A stretch of DNA of 64,000 bases from Vermamoeba vermiformis (taxonomy: Eukaryota > Tubulinea > Echinamoebida): assembly GCA_045837725.1 (NCBI GenBank), contig JBEWZL010000276.1, forward strand, positions 248,001 to 312,000. Reading direction: 5' to 3'. Below the pieces are notes generated by a model, which had not been told where the DNA came from, made no database searches, and saw only the letters and a list, made by a program, of their open reading frames with translations. Every line of letters starts with the position of its first letter. The first letter of the stretch is position 1. The position numbers and the translations under genes are program-made. Of the stretch, positions 1 to 11,539 are shown piece by piece.

Positions 1-2043
1 CGTAGTTATTCGTCTTTTGTTTCTTATTAGGCGGCTGGTCTTTTGATGAAGGCAAGTTCAGTCCGCGCTTCTTGTCTTGCGCTACTGGTGCAGTTGTGTT
101 CAAATATCGACCTACACCTTTATTCGTGTTCGTAGCGAGGCCTCCAGGATTGCTATACCACTGACCTACTTCATTCTAATCGCAGATTAATATTAGTTTC
201 GAGTTTATAGTAGTGGTTTTACAGCCACTACTTACATCTTGTTCCTTCTTTTTCTTCTCTAACTCTTCAGCTTCAGCTTCTTTCTTCATTTCAGTCTCGC
301 TCAAAGGATTTGAATAGACTTTAGCCTCTTCAATAATTAAATCGTGCTGCATATCAAGTGTTAGCTCTGTAGCGACAATCATGGTAGCACTTACAATGGG
401 CTTGTCGTCACCATCCACTGGCACGTTCTCCATAGCTTTCAACACTTCCATGCCACCGACTACTGTGCCGAAGACTGAATGTTTGTTGTTCAAGTGCGGG
501 GTGGATCTGAACGTGATGAAACTACGAGAGGACAATATGTCAACAAATGGACACATACACGTGACAGAAATGCTACTTACAACTGAGAGCCGTTCGTGTT
601 CTTGCCAGCATTGGCCATGGACAGCACACCAGGGCCTTCGTGGACTAGTTTGGGATGGAACTCGTCGGGGAACTTCTTGCCCCAAATTGATTCACCGCCA
701 CGACCAGTGCCTGTAGGATCACCACCTTGAATCTGATTGTGAACTGTGAGTGACATTCTTTGTTATATTTAAGTGCTGCGTACCATAAAGTTCTTGATCA
801 ATCGATGGAATTTGGTGCCGTTGTAATAACCTTTCTCGCACAGTGTCAAAAAGTTCTCGCACGTTCTAGGCACGAGATCGCAATGTAATTTCAAGTTGAT
901 GCTGCCCTTGTTGGTGACTAAGCTGACATAGCCCTTGTTCTTCGTGGTCTTGGGGATGTATTCGCTGTCTTTGGTCATCCACGACTCGAATGTAGTCGCT
1001 GTGAATGAGGCTGAATCTACACTGCGAGACTGGCTCTTGTCGTCTTTTTTCGCATTAGTGTTTGTGGTCAATTTCTCATCGCCTGCTTTTTCCATCTCTT
1101 TCAACTCTTCCAACACACGCTTGGTGGTTGTGTTCAAGCGAATAGTCTGCTCTGCATCGTCATCTTGTTTGCTCTCAGTCCTCTTCAAGTGCCAGAAGTT
1201 GGATGTGCGTCTCTTCTCCATGTTATTGGGGTCCTAAAGTACTCGTGTTAGCGGCTGGATCAGTTGACATAACGAACATTGGCACGCGTACCTGCAAGGT
1301 GATGATATCTGCCTTGACGAAGGGCTCGCCATTGATGAGGTCTTTGAAGTTCTTTGACTTCAAATTGAGCTCTTTAATCGCGTCATATGAGTACACATTG
1401 CCCGTGGGTCGAATGGCCACAATGTGCGAGTGTTCTGTGAATTCTTTGAAGGTAATCGGGCAGTGGTATTTGTCTGTGCGAATAATTAATACAAAAAAAG
1501 GCGAGTATTTGTAATATACCTTGTGCGTTCTTGTGGAAGTGAAGGCGGATCAGATCTCGTGCTGATAATGACTTGCCGCTGATCGGATCGATGTTTTTGT
1601 TCTTCTTCAGCCACGGCACGATATTGCTAAATTAAAGTTAGTGTTAAGCAACGGCGTCAATGCTGGTACATACATAATGTCGTAAATAGTTCCTTCTGGC
1701 GTGCAAACGGGATCTTCGAATGGTTGCAAGGACAAGCTGCAGCAATAGAATGGCAGTGTTTTAATTTCTTGGCGGTCCACACGCTCTTTTTTGCCTTTGC
1801 CCATAGCATGGTTGTCTTCGGCGTATTCTTTTTGCGTGATATAGCTACAGAAATAATAAATCAAAATTAATCTTAGAAAATTCTTTAAAATTGTAATAAA
1901 ACGCCTGCGATTAAAATACTATTGGATTGATATATTGCATGCGAAATTGACTAATAAAACAATATTTTGACCACAAAAGCGTAATTGAATTCGTGGTTTA
2001 AGCACACGCGTATTCACTTACAGTTTGTCTGTATTTTTACCCA
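1..2043 (-). CDS. PPIL2: U-box cyclophilin PPIL2 (peptidyl-prolyl isomerase-like 2), C-terminus cut by window edge
   Basis: Nuclear, spliceosome-associated protein that combines a U-box (ubiquitin ligase type) with a cyclophilin domain. The first exon encodes MGKNTDKL (ATG at 2043-2041) and an intron follows at once. The next exons give the U-box with the family's [20 protein letters not shown] stretch and the [19 protein letters not shown] region. The cyclophilin domain lies in the 3' half: [19 protein letters not shown], the [18 protein letters not shown] block (split by an intron near 520-580) and [14 protein letters not shown]. The tail [20 protein letters not shown] is read up to base 1, so the last residues lie outside the window. 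An intron at about 176-235 separates the acidic/lysine-rich linker from that tail. It is divergent from NELFCD with about 155 bp between the start codons. The family assignment is very secure; exact exon ends are read by eye. Confidence 0.95.
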
Positions 2044-2199
2044 TTGTATATTGTTAATTATAATTATATCTCGGTGACCAGTATTGTGTGCTGCGAAGTG
2101 ACAGACAGGTAATAATGAACGAAAAACATTTTTCATAGTTTTGACACTCTGAACACAACAGAGGAATGACACCTATTGTCTATTAATACAATATTAAAT
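2044..2199. promoter_or_regulatory. Shared divergent promoter region, PPIL2 / NELFCD
   Basis: 156 bp lie between the two start codons, AT-rich, with no ORF of its own. I see no CACGTG box here, unlike several other 5' regions in the window. It is called a promoter only because both genes must start within it. Confidence 0.5.
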
Positions 2200-4518
2200 A
2201 TGGCCAGTGAATATAATCCAGAGTCGACGAGTGAGCAGCCTCACGCGGAAGGATCCCCGCACACCGAGGATCAGGAAATGAGAGATGCACCGCAAGAAGA
2301 CCAACCATCGAATACAGACGATCAACACGAAGAGAAAAGTTCAACGGACGCTGAGCTCGAAGAGGTTGCCAAGCACTTGCGTCAAACAGATGCGATCATG
2401 TTTGAGAATATTTGGAGCAATGTCAGACGATTCTTATCGCTCGGTGGCAAGCCTCCAGATGTTATTAAATATTTGTCCGAGACATATAGAGGCTACGCGC
2501 AAATGAGCAATTTAATTTGTCACTGGCTAAGGCTGATCGGAACAGACGAAAATCAAATCCAGCATACCATCGAAGAGAATATTAAAGGATTAATTTTACA
2601 AAAATTCGATCCTAAAAGAGCCGACCAAATTTTTGAAGAAGGCGCGGTACGTTATTATTGAATGATTAAATTGATTTTTTTTTAATTTTTCTTAACGGTA
2701 ACCAGAGCGCCCCTGATTGGCTTGAGTTTTTAATTAAGACCTCAGAGTGGAGATCACTAATATACAACCTATCCGAACAACACAACGATTGTTTGTTACT
2801 TAATTTTGCCATTCAAGTAAGTTCGATCAGATCTGCCGCCATTCCAACTCGTTCCCTAATTATACACGCAGCGTATTTCCGATGCAGGCCATCAAACTGA
2901 AATAGCTTCATTGAGCTCAGCTTCAACATTTTTCAGCGTGTTCAATCGTGTCTTGCGCGACTCGTTAGAACACATGATCGACTTGAACTCGATCGAGCTT
3001 GAACACAGCTTGGCCGATCTGGCGGTAATTATCGTTGACATAAAAATATCACTAGAAGCTAATGGCATGTTAATGTAGAAAATGTGCAGTCACAGTCCGC
3101 ACGCGTATTTGTACACACAAGCAGTGTTGATGGCACTCAGCAGCGAGAAGAATGGCCGACATTTGAAACGCGTGTCGCAAGAGCTCGAAAAGGCTATGAT
3201 TAATAAGTATGAGAATGGAATCTATATAAGAGTGTTTCCTTTATTGACATAATTATTCTTTTGTATCAGGGATCCACTCGTGCGCAGGATCGGCTTTATT
3301 TTGACGAATATCTCACGCAACAACGATGTAAATAACAGTATTGTGAGCATGTTGACAGCTAATGCCTGCAACCCTGCTGACATCAATCGAGTACGTGCCA
3401 ACTATACTAGTGAATCTAGAGTGACAGTTATTAACGCGCCTTGTAGCTCCACACAGCATATTCCGAGGCCAATCCACCGCCTGTAGAGTACATTCGCAAC
3501 ATTGGACTGCTAGGTACGTGACGTTGGCTGGTACAGGAGTGCGAGTATATTGACCTGTTTATGTGCAGATATCCTCACTGCCGAGACGTTTGACATTGAC
3601 AAGACGATCGATGTGTCGTATCGAAGTCAATGCTTCTATTTGCTGGCCTATGCCACGACCATTCAAGACGACAGATCCATCACCGCACCTGATTACGACA
3701 TGGTACGTCTTACTTAGCGTTAAATGATTGGTCTAACACCATATTTAGAATTTTGAAGTCGATAAGAGCGAGTTAGATAATGTCATTCACGCGCTTGAAT
3801 CAGCACAGGCGATCTGCAGCAAAAATTATTTTGGTACTGAATTGCAAGCTGTAGTTGAGACATTAAGAGAAACATTAATGTAAGCGAGGCATATTGCATT
3901 TGTGAATTAATACTCACACTATATTAGGTATCCTGTCGTTACAATGGGTGTCTTGTACTGGATCGCAACGAACATCACCGAGTCTGACCGATGCGCAGCT
4001 AGTTTCAATACCAAGTCAATTCCAAGCTATGTAATATTAATACAAGAGGTAAGTCGTAATGTTTATCAATTATCAAGGTCTAATCTCATCAGATTGCCTC
4101 ACTACATCCGTTCCAACAACCACGTGTGCTGGACATACTCGTGCAGTGCTTCGAACTCGATTCAGATCTGGATCCTTTATCAGCGGTAAGTGTGTTGAGA
4201 TCATGAGTAATAACAGCGAATACTAAACTCTTTTTTTAGTTGGACTTGCGCAAGACGTTACTGGATGTAATGTTGTACTTGATGGAAGTCGGGCATGTGA
4301 TGCCAGTCATCAATCGCATTCGCAAGTGGTCCAGCAAAATCGACCAGTCCTTGCTGCGTCACGTCATCGGCCGACTGCTCGATAGTTTTGCACCACCATT
4401 CTCAGCCGAATTTATAGCGGAGATCCAGCCGATAGTGAAATTAGTGAACACCGATGCGTTCAAAAATAACGCAGAACATTTAAGTACGATTAATGTGATC
4501 TTAGGGACCGCAAAGTAG
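2200..4518 (+). CDS. NELFCD: Negative elongation factor subunit C/D (NELF-C/D, TH1-like)
   Basis: Subunit of the NELF complex, which holds RNA polymerase II at promoter-proximal pause sites. The chosen start is the ATG at 2200 (MASEYNPEST). About 60 acidic, low-complexity residues precede the TH1 fold. The conserved body reads in order: the GGKPPDVIKYLSETYRGYAQ helix, KFDPKRADQIFEEGAS then PDWLEFLIKTSEWRSLIYNL, RISDAGHQTEIASLSSAS, NACNPADI, PPPVEYIRN, VVTMGVLYWI, and LDLRKTLLDVMLYLMEVGHV followed by APPFSAEF. These align along the animal protein at nearly full length (about 580-600 residues). At least eight short introns interrupt it, for example 2647-2705. Stop codon at 4516-4518; an AATAAA lies at 4546-4551. 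NELF is missing from several eukaryotic lineages, so it is useful evidence for the kind of organism. Confidence 0.93.
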
Positions 4519-4545
4519 TTCGTGTACAGTAGACAAAAAAGTTGA

Positions 4546-4551
4546 AATAAA
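4546..4551 (+). terminator. Poly(A) signal AATAAA of NELFCD
   Basis: Canonical AATAAA 27 bp after the NELFCD stop codon. Cleavage is presumably just downstream, before the filamin-repeat gene that begins at 4754. Confidence 0.6.
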
Positions 4552-4753
4552 ATATGTCTAAAAGATGCTAATGGTATGTACCATTTATTAATATGTTCTA
4601 TCTTGTGCCCTTGCCCATATTACGCTCGTCAATATCTCGAAATCAAGCCGAGATTCCCAATAAGGAAAAATCAGCCAAAAAAGCTCTGAGCGAAAAAAAT
4701 CCAAAAGAATCAAACTCATTATTATTTGTCTATTAAACTACAGAACAAGCAAA

Positions 4754-6516
4754 ATGGATGATGAGTTCGATAAGCTCTTGTCTGATTTAGAAGGCTACAC
4801 TAAAAAAACTTCATTGAATCCGGCAGCGTCGAGTGATCACACTCCTGTCAAGAATCCCGAGCCTCCCCGTCCTTCAAGTATGAATATATATATTAATTTA
4901 ATAGGCCGTCCAAAGGCTTTATTTTCTATTCCTGTTAAAATTATTTATTAAAATTTCGTAATATTATAAATGTTAATAATCGATCCAATCGCTTATTTTT
5001 ACATTAGTTTCTCCTCAACCAAAAGTAGTATCACCAAGAGCAGTCGTAACTACCCCAACTCATGTTCCATCTGCTGGTCCAACGAATCAAAATTTAGTTG
5101 TGACTGGCCGAGGAGTTACAAATGGCGCAGCTGGCGAACCTACAGAATTTTTGGTATCAACAAAGGATGCTTCACCATTAGACGCAAGCGATTTAGATGT
5201 ATGTTTTGGCTGATTATTTTCGGATGTGTCTTAGAGAAAATCTTTTGTTCTAACGGCGCAATCAAGGTGAGGATAGCTGGCCCGACCCAAGTAAACGCTA
5301 CTCTAGCCCCTAGCAATGAAGGATCATTTACTGTAAAGGTAATTTCCCTGCTTCGAGTTGACTTGTAGACTTTCGATCGAGATTTGATCCAGATCGAGAA
5401 GATTTTTTGGGTCTAATTCTTGTTTTTCTTATTTAATACGAATTAATCACGCATGTACAGTACACACCCACCAAGCCTGGTCGTTATACAGTGGAAGTAA
5501 GTTACAAAGGAGAAAAAGCCCCGAAGAGCCCCTACCGCGTTTATCACCAACCTCGTACGTAAAAATAACTAGCATATTATTTAATATGCCCAATGATCGC
5601 GCGATACTAACACTCAGCGATAATACTGCAGGTGTTACGTTGAACTACGAGCTGAAGGGTGTTGTAAATGGAAAAATCGGAGAGACTATTCGAGTGACAA
5701 TTGAAGTTAAAGAAGAAGAGTCTAAGAGACCTTACGGTATGTATTTCTCAATATAGGATCTATCGGTAATAATACTAAATTTTTTTTGTCGTTTCAGTTG
5801 TGGATGCCAGCGCGTTTGACATTGTAATTAGCGGACCTGAAACACTTAAATATAACTTAGATGATAACCAGTACGTAGTCAAGATCAATATGTCAATAAC
5901 ACAGGCCTTAAACAGGCGTAATTTAAAGTGTCAATCTTATTCCAATCTCGGAGTTTCTCGTTCTAATTTCTGTTTGTTGCAGCGATGGCTCATTCAACCT
6001 CGAATACACACCGCGCTTGCCCGGTGATTATTTGGTCAATATTGCCGTGTTTGGCGAATTTATTTTTGGCGATGGTTTCAACAGCAGCATTACCTGTCGT
6101 AAGTGTCACTTGTCGAGTCTGTTTTTTTGACATTTAATACAACTGCACATGATACCATACCATATTATAGTACTACATAAGATCGTACTGTATTATAGCC
6201 CCATCTAATGTTTGTGACAGCCGCTGATGCGAGCAAGTCAATCGTGCATTTGGAGACAGCAAACCCGCGCGCAAACACGACAGTAGCTCTCAAATTGACA
6301 GCTGTGGACTCGGACGGTCGTTTGCGCACGAGTGGCGGCGACGATTTTGAGGCACAAGTCGCTGGCCCTGAACCCAAGGACTCACTGCTCGTGGACCAGT
6401 CTGACGGCACTTGGCGCATTGAATTTGTGCCTGGTCAGCCTGGCACGTACACGGTGAATATCACATTGGGCGGCAAGCACGTCAGCAACAGTCCGCTCTC
6501 GCTCGAAGTGTTGTAA
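4754..6516 (+). CDS. Filamin/ABP280-repeat protein with an N-terminal paxillin-like LD motif
   Basis: Roughly 390 residues. The ATG at 4754 opens MDDEFDKLLSDLEGYTKK, which resembles the LD1 motif at the start of paxillin/Hic-5 (M-D/E-D-L-D-A-L-L-A/S-D-L-E). A proline/serine/threonine-rich linker of about 60 residues follows, spanning an intron after codon 42. Then come three filamin-type immunoglobulin repeats. The first has TGRGVTNGAAGEPTEFLV, VRIAGPTQV, GSFTVKYTPTKPGRYTVEV and APKSPYRV. The second has ISGPETLKY, DGSFNLEYTPRLPGDYLVNI and FGDGFNSSI. The third has DDFEAQVAGPEP, DGTWRIEFVPGQPGTYTVNI and VSNSPLSLEVL. No calponin-homology actin-binding domain is visible, unlike true filamins. Six or so short introns. 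AATAAA at 6647-6652. By family knowledge, filamin repeats are protein-interaction modules and LD motifs bind FAT/vinculin-type helical bundles; an adhesion or cytoskeletal adaptor role is inference. No exact known family member is recognised. Confidence 0.8.
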
Positions 6517-6646
6517 GATCTGCGGTGACAGATCACGCGTCAATTGATTGGTTGTACTTGCGTAACAGCAAGTATAATTGATCGCCTGTGTTTATTAATA
6601 ATGTACTGGTGCTGTGCATCGGTACGCTGCATAAAATAATATTATG

Positions 6647-6652
6647 AATAAA
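6647..6652 (+). terminator. Poly(A) signal AATAAA of the filamin-repeat gene
   Basis: AATAAA 131 bp after the stop at 6516 and 75 bp before the AAGAB start, so the two same-strand genes are tightly packed. Confidence 0.5.
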
Positions 6653-6726
6653 GTGTATTTAAATGACGTGTTCTGTTTTGTAATCTTTTTTTGTGTATAC
6701 CACAGATCTGCACTTCATTATTCAAT

Positions 6727-8007
6727 ATGAACGATCAAGGAGTCAAAAATCGAGTATTAATTGTCGGCAAGAGTCAACAGGAGAAGTTTGTGGAAGGTAC
6801 CAGATCGAAGCGGAAAATGTTCTGCATCAAAAAAGAAAAATTCTGTTTAGATTCCTATTATATTCATAATGCATTATTATTTAAATGCAATCCGCCATTT
6901 TTTCTAATTTTCAAATAAAATTTCGATCTAACCTCCACGCGCAGACTTGCTCAAGCGTCAGGTGGAATGGAACGCAGCACACAAGACTAAAAATATTGTG
7001 CATACATTGGACACAAAATATTATACAGCTGACATTGAGTTCTGGCTTCATAATGAGGATCTTCTAGAACACGAGCTGAACGCCATTGGAGAATTAACTG
7101 ATGCCTTGATTTTGACGTACACTGCGAATAAGGTACACGTCGATTATTAATTACGGCATAATTGCTAAAACGAACAGGACACCGTCGTGGATCTGTCAAA
7201 GAAATGGTTGTCGTTTATTGAAGAGCACGTACCCAATGTAATTTTAATCGTGTACGACGGAAGAAGCAGTATGTAATATGATTCGTCTAATATTTAGATA
7301 CTAACTTGCAATTAGGTGATGAAGCATTAACAGAACAAGAACAACGTCAGATCCAAGCGTGGGCTGTTGATAACAATATGGAATTTGTTTACTTAAGCAA
7401 TGAAGGCGTTAAAAATGTCGAAGAAGACGATGAAGACGAGCGATTTAAAGAAAAAGAAGGATTGGAGCGAGTTATTGAGGCACTCGAGACCAACATGTGG
7501 GAGAACATGGTGCACAAGACAGGCAACAGACCGCACATGGGACTCAGTCAGTTGAACTCGCGCAGATACCGCGCAAATGATGACAGTGACGAGGAGCTTG
7601 ATGAAGAGCTGTTTAAGGGTCTGCAAGTCGCTGAACCACCCTCCTTGAATAACAAAATTGCAGCACCTGACACGAACAACAATATTACAACAACTGCGCC
7701 TTCAACCGAAGAAAAGAAAGTAGATGATATTAACGGCAATAAGGGCACGACGAATGGCTCAGAAACAGAGACTAAGAGCGAAGAGAGCGCGACACTTGAG
7801 GGCATTGAAGCCAATCCGCTGCTGAATGGAGCACTGTTCAAACAACTCAATGACAGCGCAGGTGACTCATTTGATACATTTGACAAGGCCCTCAATGAGT
7901 TGCGGACACTACGACAACAAGCCAGTGCTCTGCCTGACGAGCAGCGACGAGATCTGGCTGCTAGAGTGGCCATGGCCTTCTTGCAATTTACCGATGACGA
8001 TGATTAA
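6727..8007 (+). CDS. AAGAB: Alpha- and gamma-adaptin-binding protein p34 (AAGAB)
   Basis: Cytosolic chaperone-like factor that binds AP-1 and AP-2 adaptor subunits during complex assembly. The ATG at 6727 opens NDQGVKNRVLIVGKSQQEKF, a Rag/Ras-like GTPase beta strand and P-loop-like turn. The next exons give DTKYYTADIEFWL, DALILTYTANKDTVVDLSKK, and VPNVILIVYDGRSSDEALTE, matching the degenerate GTPase domain of AAGAB. The last exon holds an acidic, low-complexity middle. It ends in the diagnostic C-terminal helix with FDTFDKALNELRTLRQQ, ASALPDEQRRDLAARVAMAF and DDDD before the stop. Length is about 350 residues, in line with the animal protein. Introns: a long one after codon 25 or so (ending near 6943), plus two short ones. 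AATAAA at 8029-8034. Confidence 0.88.
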
Positions 8008-8028
8008 GTCATGTATATTAGTGCTGTA

Positions 8029-8034
8029 AATAAA
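8029..8034 (+). terminator. Poly(A) signal AATAAA of AAGAB
   Basis: AATAAA 22 bp after the AAGAB stop codon, about 140 bp before the next same-strand start codon. Confidence 0.6.
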
Positions 8035-8174
8035 TACATATTTCTGCGAGTTCTAATGTCAACCAATGACTCCCGCCAAATGAAAAGCATCCATTTAAAT
8101 TAGATCAACAATTACATCACCACGATTGTATATTTTGTAAATATTTCGTGTATTATAATATGAGGTGATGAAAA

Positions 8175-11100
8175 ATGGAGTCAGCAAGCAAATTTGACGT
8201 AAACACTGTTGGTTCAGGTAAGTTAATCCGTTTCAGCGCCCTATAATTTTGGAAATTACTACAATTACGCCAATATATGTATGTTGTATTAGAGTTCCAA
8301 AATACCTTCAATTGATTTTTCTCCATTATTTTTTTGCTGCAGATCTCCGTTTAACTGGTTTAATAGCTGCCCATTGGATTGATCCAACAGAATTAGCCAC
8401 GCGTTATTATGATTATCAAACAAAGATGTATCCTCCTAGCAGCCAAGTCTGGCCTTACGCAATGAAAACAGAGCAATGGGTAGTCCGTGAGATACTCGTA
8501 CTATTGTCAGGCTGCACTTCAGAGCTGTTTTCAATCAATAACAGCAATGCCTCGGACGTTAAGATTGATGTAAGCAGCACTGCTAGGATTTTGAATGGGA
8601 TCTAACACGCGCTATGACAGATGAAAATGCAAGTACAAATCAGTTCCCTCACGCCACAGACCCTCGAACAAGCACTGCAGTACTGGGCGCAAGGGGCTGT
8701 GATCGTGCAACAGATCCAGACTGTCATTGACAGGTTGAACTCGAGCACTGATCTGGGCCTCTGTTACCGCGCATTTGGCCGATCACTGTGGACTATAATG
8801 CACCCGTTCAAACGTCACATTGCAGAGCTAGAGGCCAACAGGCCAGATCGTATGTCATTGATCAGACAGTAGTTACCCGTACTAACTGTGCGATCCGTGT
8901 AGTGACACTTGCCAGTCTTCAAGTGACACTTCGGTGGCACATTGAACAGATCAAATTCATCCATAGTGTTGTGCAGCGTGCAATTCTGACAGGTATTGAG
9001 CTCTAATTGCAGTTAAGATGAGTCTAATTGTCGTGTCAGATTCTTTTCTGCCACTGTCACAACGCAAACACTCCACAGCTGAACGATCCAGTTATCTGTT
9101 GACAGCGCTGTATTCTGTGCTCGATGAAGTGTCTCGTGGCGACGAAGAGCCGTTCAAAGTGACATTGAAGCTGTTTTTAGACTCACTGACACCACTGCTG
9201 AATATGGCTCATCATTGGATGCACGAAGGGTCGCTGAGATTTCAGTACTTGAAGGACGAGTTCTTCGTGATCGAGTAAGTTAGACAAGCATTTGAATGAA
9301 GTTTGATGTCTAACGCGACGCAGGGACGAGGCATTAGATTATCAAGCACCAGCTGTGTGTTGGAAGAACAAATTCGAGTTGCGAACCAAAGAACGCACTG
9401 GCACTACGCCACAGACACCTGAAAAGCAACAACGGAAGATCTTAGTTGTTCCGTCGTTCATGAAAGAGATTGCACAGTTAGTGCTGCACACTGGCAAAGC
9501 TATTCATTTGATTCAATCGATGGGCAAGGTACTACAAGAGCACTATCAATGCTTGATCTAACTCGCATTCAGAACGAGCAGTGGACGACACAAACAACGC
9601 ACAAACAGCCATCACGTGCCTCGTTGATGACACGGTTGACAGCACTCGATCAGCTCTCCAAACACACCTGCACCGAAGTATTGCAGCAAATAGAAGAGCA
9701 ATTGACACGTCACAAACGCGAAGAGTTGCAGCCTTTTGACTATAATCCGCACGACCTCACAGACGCGAATGCAACTGACTTGATGACGAGTGAAGACGAG
9801 GTCATGGCCGTGATGAACAAATTGAAGGCGTTGATTGGCACGCGTGAAGACAGTTCACAGCTGTCAAAAGACTTGTTCAAGTTAGCAAGTGGCCCTCAAC
9901 AGCCTCGTAAGTACTTGGCTGGAATGGTTGACTTCTCTGACTCATTCATCAGCTCCCGTGCACATTAAGAAACCACAACAAGCTGTTGACTCGCAGCAGT
10001 TCGACTACAAATCAGTGACATTGCCCATCATGCCCATCTCATTCTTAGTGGCCGAGACGCTGCACGATGCGATTGAGCGCAGGTACAACACGGTCAATCA
10101 GTACCTGTTGAATGTGCTCATCGCTGATTGTCGCTTGCTCGATCATTTGCGGACTTTGCGGCAATTCTTTTTCCTTGAAAATGGATTTGTGTGGCACCTC
10201 TTCATCAAGAATGTGTTTGACTTCGTAAGTACTACTAGTACCGCACTGTCACAATTAATAATGTTAACACCTGAATAGCTGCAACAAGATGGCACCAAGT
10301 ATCTCAATGTCGTGGAGTTAAATCACATGTTGCAAGAGTCCATTCACGAGGACAAATCAGTGCCCTTCTCGGACTTGATCTTAATTCAGCTCGTCAATCC
10401 GACCATGTCACAATCCAGCATGAACAAGACACGTGTCAATCAGACGCAACTCTCGGGCAATGCGACCATTGACATCAATGTCAATCAGACCTTTATGTCC
10501 TCGCAGTCTGTTGTGGCTCCTAGTCACAGCCACTGTTGATGTGCCTGCAACACCTGGCAATCGCGTGGATCACGAGGGCATTGAGAGCGAAGAAGTATTC
10601 ATCAAGAACTTGAATGACACTGACAAGATCCGACTTTCTTACCGCGTAAGTGTGCCGTCGCATCAAATTGTCAGCTACTCTAACGCCGCACACAGGTCTC
10701 GTTCCCCTTGGACATTCTACTCTCGCCCGATGTGCTCGCTGAGTACAACAACATTATGTCATTTATATTCCGCATCAAGCGCTCAAAGTTCGTGTTAGAC
10801 CAGCTGTTGTTCATTCACAAAGAGACAACGGGCTTGACAGATTTGAAGGTCAAATCAACTTCAGTAAATGTCGCTAAAGGCAAGAACGAAATGACACCAG
10901 CACTGCGAGACATGAAAGCGTTCTATCACAAGCTCAATTTATTCCGCGGCACACTCATCCACTTTGTAAATAATCTGCAGCACTATGTGGGAACGAGAGT
11001 AAGTTGACATGTGCCCATAGAAGTGGTGCTAATGCTTGTTGTGCAGGTCGTGGAAATGGCGTGGAATGAGCTGGCCGATGAGATCAAATCAGCCAAGGAC

Positions 11101-11475
11101 TTTGACTACTTGATTGACTTCCATCAGCGCTACTTGTCCAGCATTCGCGACAAGTGTTTGTTGAACAAGAATGTGTCGCGACTCCGCTTGTTGATCACAC
11201 GCATTCTCGACATGTCAATGGTGCTCAAGTCCCTGTACGATATTATGCCGTCATATGTCGCGCTGAGTGGCGCAACAAAAGAGAAGTTGAACGCTAACTA
11301 CGAGCGCATCGTTGATGACTTCAATCAGTCGCACAAACTGCTCACCACTGTGCTGCATCAGATTGTGCAACAGAAGCGACTGCCGCACTTGGAAGATTTG
11401 TTGGTCAAATTGAATTACAACAACTATTACAACTACAACACTAATGCGAGTAGCGTTGTGTTGGCCAAGAAATAA
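8175..11475 (+). CDS. TUBGCP5: Gamma-tubulin complex component 5 (GCP5)
   Basis: Spc97/Spc98-family protein of the gamma-tubulin ring complex, which nucleates microtubules. The start MESASKFDVNTVGS is followed by an intron, then DLRLTGLIAAHWIDP. The N-terminal GRIP1 part is helical and divergent. The C-terminal GRIP2 part is diagnostic: ADCRLLDHLRTLRQFFFLEN, YLNVVELNHMLQESI, IRLSYRVSFPLDILLSPD, RSKFVLDQLLF, NLFRGTLIHFVNNLQHYV, DFHQRYLSSIRDKCLLNK and the last helices. The phrase order matches GCP5 better than GCP2, 3, 4 or 6. About eight introns. Between about 10430 and 10560 the reading frame changes without an obvious canonical intron (see findings). The stop TAA (11473-11475) lies inside AATAAA. 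The gene is convergent with the TPR/RING gene, 64 bp away. Confidence 0.85.
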
Positions 11476-11476
11476 A
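11471..11476 (+). terminator. Poly(A) signal AATAAA overlapping the TUBGCP5 stop codon
   Basis: The codons AAG AAA TAA are followed by A, so the TAA stop at 11473-11475 forms part of the hexamer AATAAA. The same arrangement occurs in DDX52 and in the right-edge aldo-keto reductase. Confidence 0.6.
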
Positions 11477-11539
11477 CACGGGTGTAATGTACAACGTCGA
11501 TTTTTATTGGTAGCAAAACTGGTGGATATTTACAAAGCA

